From the NCBI GenBank assembly GCA_903875045.1, contig CAIQUS010000066.1, positions 24,963 through 88,962 on the forward strand: a stretch of 64,000 bases of DNA, read 5' to 3'. The notes beneath the pieces are model-generated. The model searched no databases. It had not been told where the DNA came from and saw only the letters and a list, made by a program, of their open reading frames with translations. Shown here in pieces: positions 59,518-64,000 of this stretch (position 1 is its first letter; each line of letters begins with the position of its first letter). Source of the DNA: an uncultured Bacteroidales bacterium. Lineage in GTDB: Bacteria; Bacteroidota; Bacteroidia; Bacteroidales; FEN-979. The translations under genes and the position numbers were made by a program.

Positions 59518-59591
59518 GGGGTATTAGCTCAGTTGGCCAGAGCGCTGCGTTCGCAATGCAGAGGTCACCGGTTCGACTCCGGTATACTCCA
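59518..59591 (+). tRNA. tRNA-Ala (anticodon CGC)
   Basis: A full cloverleaf of 74 bases. The acceptor GGGGTAT pairs with ATACTCC, with a G3:U70 wobble, the identity mark of alanine tRNA. D stem GCTC/GAGC, anticodon stem CTGCG/TGCAG with loop TTCGCAA (anticodon CGC), T stem ACCGG/CCGGT with loop TTCGACT, discriminator A. The CCA end is not encoded. Confidence 0.93.
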
Positions 59592-59758
59592 CTCCCAGTC
59601 ATCAATAAACAGAAGCATTCATTCTGTTTATTTACTGAAAACAGGCGTTTCCAAAGGATTTCCTAAAAAAATAAAATGTCACATTTACCCGGTTTTCGGG
59701 CAAAAAGTGTACATTGTGTTTCACAATTGTTTCACACTTATTTTCACATTTATTTTCC

Positions 59759-59911
59759 ATGGCAACTTATAAAATATTTCTTCGGACTGAAGCTCCCCTG
59801 AAGGAAAAGAGTACCCCGGTTTATCTCAGGGCCACCGTAAACAGAAAAAAGAGAGATTTCTCCCTTGTTGTTTCAATTTTTGAGCCAAAGAAATACTGTG
59901 ACCCTCACCAG
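59759..59911 (+). pseudogene. Remnant of a tyrosine-type integrase (N-terminal arm domain only)
   Basis: The ORF from ATG 59759 reads MATYKIFLRTEAPLKEKSTP and then VYLRATVNRKKRDFSLVVSI, the N-terminal arm-binding domain of Bacteroidota phage-type integrases. After about 50 residues (KKYCDP) the similarity stops and the frame ends 30 bases later. The catalytic domain is missing. It lies 170 bases after tRNA-Ala, the classical place for an island integrase. The segment 59912-60005 can be read as SAHITGSATIDDITVWEIL, a different fragment that is not recognised. 59592-59758 shows no gene. Confidence 0.65.
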
Positions 59912-59995
59912 TGCTCATATCACAGGCAGTGCCACCATTGATGACATAACTGTATGGGAAATCCTTGAAATACTCCCTGAATTTGTCTATTCCTA

Positions 59996-60463
59996 TTACC
60001 ATATATAGTTTTCAATGATTTTCTCCAGGGCCATTTCAATACGCTCGTCCCTATTTTCTTTTAAACTAAGGTATAGCGATAATGGATCAACATTGTTCTG
60101 CTTCGTGACACCTTTGGTAAGCGCAACCGGGCTGTATTTCCACACTTCAATACAACAATTACCTTCGTAATCATTCAGATTTTGCAATTGTCCCGTTTCC
60201 TCCAATATGAAATAATTACCCCTGCCGATGGCGTAATTTTCCTGTTTGCTTGCGTTCATTTCGCTGTACTCCGGGAGGGCTGATTCATAGGCTTTTTTCC
60301 AAATCTCCACAAGTAACACGTCACGTCCTAAAATGTTGGCACGGTATAACTGATACATTGCTTTAAGAAAGAAGGGCAACTTGTCAGCCGTTTGTTCCGC
60401 TACCTTAACGGGATTAAGGTCAACTTCGAGCGTTTCATGCATATATTGCCTTAATGCATCCAT
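59996..60463 (-). CDS. Hypothetical protein, possibly an internally deleted regulator
   Basis: 155 residues. The start DALRQYMHETLEVDLNPVKV and the end DPLSLYLSLKENRDERIEMALEKIIENYIW feel like the two ends of a Bacteroidales protein that, from memory, is about 300 residues long with a winged-helix middle; here the middle would be missing. This cannot be verified without a search. An operator-like palindrome lies 27 bases before the start. It sits in the decaying island after tRNA-Ala, so loss of function would fit. Confidence 0.5.
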   Translation of the reverse strand: MDALRQYMHETLEVDLNPVKVAEQTADKLPFFLKAMYQLYRANILGRDVLLVEIWKKAYESALPEYSEMNASKQENYAIGRGNYFILEETGQLQNLNDYEGNCCIEVWKYSPVALTKGVTKQNNVDPLSLYLSLKENRDERIEMALEKIIENYIW

Positions 60464-60489
60464 TGATTGATTTAATAAACTAAATATAA

Positions 60490-60516
60490 CACAATAAACT
60501 AATATGATTTATTGTG
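60490..60516. promoter_or_regulatory. Operator-like palindrome CACAATAAA-N9-TTTATTGTG
   Basis: Two perfect 9-base arms with a 9-base spacer, 27 bases upstream of the gene at 60463. The spacing places the two half-sites nearly two helical turns apart centre to centre, as for a dimeric repressor. The rest of 60517-60707 is AT-rich and shows no gene. Confidence 0.55.
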
Positions 60517-60707
60517 CTAGGATACGTTTATTAAGCTGATTACCATATTATACAGGTATTTATATTTCAATAATATTGCCAACATCAAACCCAGAATTCT
60601 CTTGATATTTAATATACCCCAGCTGAATGGTAATCCTTTTTGCTGATTGCAAATGTGCTTAAGGTCTTCCAGCTATCAGCAGATGGTTGGTGGTTACTCG
60701 AATGCGC

Positions 60708-61163
60708 CTATTCTTTGGCTTCGCGCAAGGCTTGCAATTCAATGTCAGCAGAAATCCTAAAGTTCGTTTGTTTAATCTTTTCAAGAAGTGGTTTAATGGA
60801 AGGGGTTAAACCTAAAAGTTTTGCTTTGATAATTACGCCAATTGTGCCTGTGAATGGTATTCCAAGACGTTCAGCAATTTTTCGGGCTTTGTAATCGTCC
60901 AAAATCAAAGAACAATTGGGTGTTTCAAGTGCCAAGGCAATAGCGCTTGATTCTCCTTTGTCAATTTGCATCTCTAAAAGCTATTGTCGATATTTGTCTG
61001 TAACAGTTGCAATTTCAACCCATTCAGGCAAAGCTTCTCCGTATTCAATGGCAATGTCAATTGTTGTAACGATTTGCCCGTAGACTTTGTGCAATAGATC
61101 AAGTTCTCCGATATTCGTTAAAATGATAAAACAACTTGTATCCGAAATAATTGTTTTAGGCAT
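60708..61163 (-). pseudogene. PIN-domain toxin (DUF3368 type) interrupted by an amber codon
   Basis: Read as one frame: MPKTIISDTSCFIILTNIGE up to VTDKYRQ, a TAG, then LLEMQIDKGESSAIALALE to LREAKE. Both halves are in the same frame (60981-61163 and 60708-60971) and together have the normal length of about 150 residues. The PIN acidic residues are present on both sides: SDTS at residue 8, IAIEYGE, and ILDDYKAR. So a single nonsense change is the only visible defect. PIN toxins cleave RNA. The antitoxin gene overlaps its start by eight bases. Confidence 0.85.
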
Positions 61164-61383
61164 TGGCTACATCCTTAGCAAGGTCCGAGGCTGGAAAATT
61201 AAATATAGAAACATTGTAGCTCCCCAATAATTCAGCAAATGTCCGTTTTGTCAATCCGGCTAATTCTGCAGCTTGTCCAAGTGAAAGTTTGCCCAGTTCA
61301 TAAAGCCTTGTCGCAACAAGCATAGCAAGATCTTTATTTTCCAAATCTAAGCTGTCGGGTACATTAATTGTCAATGTTTTCAT
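61156..61383 (-). CDS. UPF0175-family antitoxin
   Basis: 75 residues: MKTLTINVPDSLDLENKDLAML, then ATRLYELGKLSLGQAAELAGLTKRTFAELL, the UPF0175 helix-turn-helix pattern, and a C-terminal tail (VSIFNFPASDLAKDV) that would block the toxin. It is the usual partner of DUF3368 PIN proteins. It is intact, whereas the toxin carries a stop codon, an order of decay expected when toxin loss is tolerated but antitoxin loss is not. Confidence 0.88.
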   Translation of the reverse strand: MKTLTINVPDSLDLENKDLAMLVATRLYELGKLSLGQAAELAGLTKRTFAELLGSYNVSIFNFPASDLAKDVANA

Positions 61384-61498
61384 GAGGCAAATATTAATTT
61401 CTACATGTCAAATGTACTACTTTTTACAATTCCAAAATATTTTCAAGCTGTTTCCTTTTTTGTTACAATCCTTGATTTTATTGAAGAGAAAATAAGCA

Positions 61499-61523
61499 GA
61501 AAAAGCCCCGGTTTCCCGGGGCC
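61499..61523 (-). terminator. Intrinsic terminator after the radC remnant
   Basis: GCCCCGG-TTTC-CCGGGGC with an A run on the left of the plus strand, i.e. a T run on the minus strand, five bases after the old radC stop. Confidence 0.8.
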
Positions 61524-61528
61524 AAAAA

Positions 61529-61995
61529 TCACAAAGTGTCTTCATTAGCGAAGGAATAATAACTGTCATGGGCTACAATGATATGATCCAGAACAGAAAT
61601 TTCAAGTAAAGCACCGGCATCTTTGAGCTTTTTGGTGATCTTAAAATCAGCTTCACATGGGGTACACGCCCAGACGGATGGCAAAGTGATATAAGGATCG
61701 AGGTTGCATGATTTTCCAGGGCGATGCAGAATATCTTCTTAGGATCAACTACGGTGCGGGAAATGCCTCCTTCGGAAACCTTCACCGTTTCCATGATCTT
61801 GTTTGCCCGGTTCAGTAGAAGCATCCAGAATTCTTTACAAGGCAGTTCGCCCATCAGGGATTGGAAAACTGTGTATGCATCTTTGCTGCCGGAGATTTTC
61901 GGCATGACAACGACTTCTGAAGCATTTCTCCTGCAGGAGAGTGCAAACATGGAAGCACTCTGGCAGATACGTTGTTTTCCGATATCTTTGACTTA
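61529..61995 (-). pseudogene. radC: radC-like JAB-domain gene remnant (5' truncated, frameshifted)
   Basis: Homology starts with VKDIGKQRICQSASMFALSCR (remains of the helix-hairpin-helix), continues NASEVVVMPKISGSKDAYTV, LLLNRANKIMETVKVSEGGIS, then breaks. At the active site the usual HNHPSG is changed to SLCHPSG, losing the first metal His. A one-base shift near 61650 moves the rest, DFKITKKLKDAGALLEISVL then DHIIVAHDSYYSFANED, into another frame up to the TGA at 61529-61531. About 100 N-terminal residues are absent. The remnant is fused onto the end of the lipoprotein gene. Confidence 0.85.
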
Positions 61996-62572
61996 TTAAT
62001 GTATGGGTCTTAATTTTCACTACGCCTTTTCCATACACGTCATAATAATACCGTATGGGATGGTTTCCTATGTTTGGTTCTGACGGAACAACTTTTACGC
62101 GTGAGGTGATACTTTTAAAAGCGCCGGAAGGCACAGTTACCAGAGAATCCTTGCCTGTCATTTGACGATAACCTTTATATAATAGCAAATTGCTGGAATC
62201 GAGCGCAATAATTTCAGTAAAGTTGATATCTGAACTCCGAACCTGACCAGTGCTATTTACCAGATAACCCGAAGAGTCACGTAAATAAGAGGTGACTTTA
62301 AAAGAAGATAAAGCAATAGGGTTTTCAATGAGTTTGGAATAATTCAGACCGCGAATAATGGTATCCTTTTCAATGTATGCACTATCATAGTTCGTTGTTG
62401 GAGATACAACTCCGTTTGTGTCAATACGAAAGCCCTGGTAAATCCAATAATTCCCGACGTTCAATTTGAAATAATCGAATTTCGCAACAGGGATTGGGTC
62501 TCCGGTGTCTTTCTTACAGGAAATAGCCATAACAGTCAGCACGGCAATGATTACAAAAGCCATGTTTCTCAT
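61835..62572 (-). CDS. Lipoprotein with C-terminus replaced by out-of-frame radC sequence
   Basis: 245 residues from ATG at 62572 (MRNMAFVIIAVLTVMAISC), with lipidation Cys at about 19. The protein (FDYFKLNVGNYWIYQGFRID and following beta-rich sequence) resembles exported Bacteroidota lipoproteins of unknown function. After GKGVVKIKTHTLIS the ORF runs on as QRYRKTTYLPECFHVCTLLQ, which is the radC remnant in the wrong frame. The natural C-terminus of probably 10-20 residues was thus lost at a deletion junction near 61995. Function and stability of the chimera are doubtful. Confidence 0.65.
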   Translation of the reverse strand: MRNMAFVIIAVLTVMAISCKKDTGDPIPVAKFDYFKLNVGNYWIYQGFRIDTNGVVSPTTNYDSAYIEKDTIIRGLNYSKLIENPIALSSFKVTSYLRDSSGYLVNSTGQVRSSDINFTEIIALDSSNLLLYKGYRQMTGKDSLVTVPSGAFKSITSRVKVVPSEPNIGNHPIRYYYDVYGKGVVKIKTHTLISQRYRKTTYLPECFHVCTLLQEKCFRSRCHAENLRQQRCIHSFPIPDGRTAL

Positions 62573-62646
62573 ATAAAATAAGTTAGGTGAAAAATACAAA
62601 TGGGTTGTTTTAATAGCGGGCAATACCATTTGAAAATTGTTGCATT

Positions 62647-62674
62647 AAAAAAAACCACCCTGGTGGGGGTGGCT
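62647..62674 (-). terminator. Intrinsic terminator of the small exported repeat protein gene
   Basis: On the minus strand CCACCC ... GGGTGG followed by eight T residues, 30 bases after the stop codon. Confidence 0.85.
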
Positions 62675-62702
62675 TCACATTCAAACCGGAAAATATGTAG
62701 CG

Positions 62703-63065
62703 TTATTCAAAATCGGCTCTGACAGGTGTAACAGGAGCCAATGCTTTAATATCAAATTTCAATTCAATCGTATCATCGAAATCAGCCACGGATGGAGTTA
62801 AAGGTGTCAGATTGACCAGGTCGATGGTTGTTTCCGGAGCAACATCACTGAAATCGGCTTCCGAAGGCACTGAAGGCATAATGGATGAAAAATCAATAAA
62901 AGTAACGGTTGCATCTTCAAAGGTCGCCTCAGTGGGTGTTGATGGCGCAAGCATTGTAACAGTTCTTTCGGATAACGGAGAGTGTGAAAATGTTTCATTG
63001 CCTGCAAAAAGAATGCCTGATGTGAGGGTGAAAACTGCGGCTAAGATTGTAATTGTTGCTTTCAT
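62703..63065 (-). CDS. Small exported protein with four PxxPxxAxF repeats
   Basis: 120 residues from ATG at 63065 (MKATITILAAVFTLTSGILFAG), a signal peptide; the ORF-track start is 64 codons too early. The mature part is four copies of a 23-residue unit: LAPSTPTEATFEDA, IMPSVPSEADFSDV, LTPLTPSVADFDDT, LAPVTPVRADFE. Each has the pattern LxPxxPxxAxF followed by an acidic residue and a short beta-like stretch (VTFIDFSS, TTIDLVN, LKFDIKA). No enzyme or known domain is visible. It has its own promoter (TATCTTTG) and terminator, so it is a complete single-gene unit. Confidence 0.8.
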   Translation of the reverse strand: MKATITILAAVFTLTSGILFAGNETFSHSPLSERTVTMLAPSTPTEATFEDATVTFIDFSSIMPSVPSEADFSDVAPETTIDLVNLTPLTPSVADFDDTIELKFDIKALAPVTPVRADFE

Positions 63066-63092
63066 TTTTCCAGTGTTTTTTGTTTGGTGAAG

Positions 63093-63100
63093 CAAAGATA
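63093..63100 (-). promoter_or_regulatory. Promoter -7 box TATCTTTG for the exported repeat protein
   Basis: Minus-strand TATCTTTG 27 bases before the ATG at 63065. Confidence 0.6.
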
Positions 63101-63296
63101 TGTCGGGTTGCCCAGGTGAAACAACCTGAATCGGCTGACAAAGGTTGAACCCCGTTGAATGAAGGATAGAAATCGGTGAAAGTATTCCGGCGACGATTGC
63201 CCTAAATTCACCGATCATAAAAAAAACAATCTGATTCGCCTGCTCAACAAGATTCAATTAACAAGGCATCTTGACAAAATGTCCGGTTCAATTTCG

Positions 63297-63304
63297 TAAA
63301 TTTG
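63297..63304 (+). promoter_or_regulatory. Promoter -7 box TAAATTTG for the 63309 gene
   Basis: TAAATTTG, four bases before the ATG at 63309; near-leaderless. Confidence 0.55.
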
Positions 63305-63308
63305 CCGT

Positions 63309-63746
63309 ATGTCCTGTACCAACCCCAAATCCAACATTGAAACCGCGGAACATGTGGAGACAACCACTTCAGCCCCGGACATCAAATTCGATGATAAACT
63401 GAAAAACGAAATTCTGAGCCAGATTCATGAAGAAGGGATGGTGATCGTGCATTGTAATTACGATGCCTTCATGGACGGAAGTATCAGAATCTGGAAATCC
63501 ACGGTTCTGATTGACAAAGCATCAGGGAACCGCAGTTCGATGCATCATGCCGAAAACATTACCATTGCTCCTGAATGGACTTTTGTTCCGGAGGGGAAAT
63601 CACATCGGTTCACCTTAATTTTTGCACCACTGCCCAAATCATGTGAGTTCTTTGATTTGCTGGAAGATATTCCCCAGGCCGGTGGGTTCTTTATTCAAAA
63701 TATCAAGCGGAATAAGAGCGATGTTTATACTGTCAACATCGGGTAA
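63309..63746 (+). CDS. Conserved hypothetical protein
   Basis: 145 residues, no signal peptide, start MSCTNPKSNIETAEHVETTT. The middle is beta-rich with EEGMVIVHCNYDAFMDGSIRIWKSTVLID, SSMHHAENITIAPEWTFVPEG and HRFTLIFAPLPKSCEFFDLLEDIPQ, ending FFIQNIKRNKSDVYTV. I do not recognise a named domain. A plausible hairpin lies about 40 bases after the stop, so it is a single-gene unit. Confidence 0.75.
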   Translation: MSCTNPKSNIETAEHVETTTSAPDIKFDDKLKNEILSQIHEEGMVIVHCNYDAFMDGSIRIWKSTVLIDKASGNRSSMHHAENITIAPEWTFVPEGKSHRFTLIFAPLPKSCEFFDLLEDIPQAGGFFIQNIKRNKSDVYTVNIG

Positions 63747-63787
63747 CAAGGGATCACGATTATCAAAATGATTGCCGCATAAAACAA

Positions 63788-63826
63788 AACCCAAAACTCG
63801 CAATTGCCATAAACGAGGTCTGGGTT
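63788..63826 (+). terminator. Weak terminator-like hairpin
   Basis: AACCCA/TGGGTT and inner CTCG/CGAG stems, followed by a T-poor TCTTTGATT. Position after the 63309 gene is right, strength is low. Confidence 0.3.
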
Positions 63827-63937
63827 TCTTTGATTTCGACTCTTTCAAGTCCTTGTTAGTGAGCCTCTCAGGGAACTGAATATTTCCGATTTAACCAAAG
63901 TACATTATTTTTATTTAATTGCATATCAATATATTAA

Positions 63938-64000
63938 TACTTTTGTATTGACATATAAACAACATTTTGTTAAAAGAATTACCGTTTACATGTCAAAATA
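63938..64000 (+). promoter_or_regulatory. Promoter and first codons of a gene leaving the window
   Basis: TACTTTTG at 63938-63945, then after 44 bases ATG TCA AAA TA at 63990 to the edge. The spacer 63830-63990 is strongly AT-rich. The product cannot be named. Confidence 0.4.

Noticed and set aside
63639-63848. 69-codon minus-strand ORF at the right end
   Set aside because: Antisense to the 63309 gene and basic low-complexity sequence; no support.

Overview
The window looks like a chromosomal segment from a member of the phylum Bacteroidota, probably a Bacteroidales-like environmental lineage. The evidence is: promoters of the TAnnTTTG type (Bacteroidota sigma factor) in front of many genes; almost no Shine-Dalgarno sequences; a type IX secretion C-terminal sorting domain; two FISUMP-domain proteins; a two-component propeller kinase; and many lipoproteins with a short signal followed by S-C. 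No rRNA, CRISPR array or intact insertion sequence was seen. One tRNA (Ala, CGC) is present.

Layout. 1-4200: end of pdxH, a small Fe-S protein, and a pntAA-pntAB-pntB transhydrogenase operon closed by a strong bidirectional terminator. 4300-6100: rarA followed by about 480 bases of non-coding inverted-repeat elements. 6100-14400 (minus strand): a kelch/T9SS protein, a lipoprotein rubrerythrin, an OmpR-type two-component pair, DUF2231, zinc-ribbon, CDF metal transporter, cytochrome b561 and acyltransferase genes. 14500-19130: a 1085-residue propeller histidine kinase overlapping a FISUMP protein by 4 bases. 19130-23400: a HEPN/MNT toxin-antitoxin pair and a HypD-like glycyl radical enzyme with its activase. 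23700-27800: a frameshifted Cys-rich gene and two ABC-F ATPases. 27880-39400: mixed housekeeping genes (DODA, YceI, AraC, ArfB, PepSY lipoprotein, 5'-nucleotidase, GlcG plus hybrid kinase, alkaline phosphatase, SMR, DedA).

39400-47050 is a phenylalanine/tyrosine catabolic operon on the minus strand: aromatic amino acid hydroxylase, flavin reductase-like protein, fumarylacetoacetase, 4-hydroxyphenylpyruvate dioxygenase, homogentisate dioxygenase and the two acetoacetate CoA-transferase subunits. Together they would convert Phe/Tyr to fumarate plus acetoacetyl-CoA, but no aminotransferase or maleylacetoacetate isomerase is in the window. An old-yellow-enzyme gene is divergent from it. 48277-48466 is an unannotated promoter-to-terminator unit that looks like a small structured RNA. 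48464-53434 is a giant UvrA-like gene made of two fused UvrA2-type halves. 53633-59250 holds a repeat-rich FISUMP protein, an aromatic amino acid decarboxylase, a cupin and a diheme cytochrome c with a structured leader.

59518-62000 looks like the wreck of a small genomic island next to tRNA-Ala: an integrase fragment, a shortened regulator-like gene, a PIN toxin gene with an internal amber codon beside its intact UPF0175 antitoxin, and a truncated, frameshifted radC that has cut into a lipoprotein gene. 62700-64000 carries a small exported repeat protein, a conserved hypothetical and the promoter of a gene that leaves the window.

The most unusual theme is the many short tandem arrays with a strict 7-base period (units such as CGTAAAT, GATTTCG, GGTGACG, GGAACTT). 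They fill most longer spacers of the tyrosine operon, change from one unit sequence to another without losing phase, and also occur in frame inside the fused uvrA gene.
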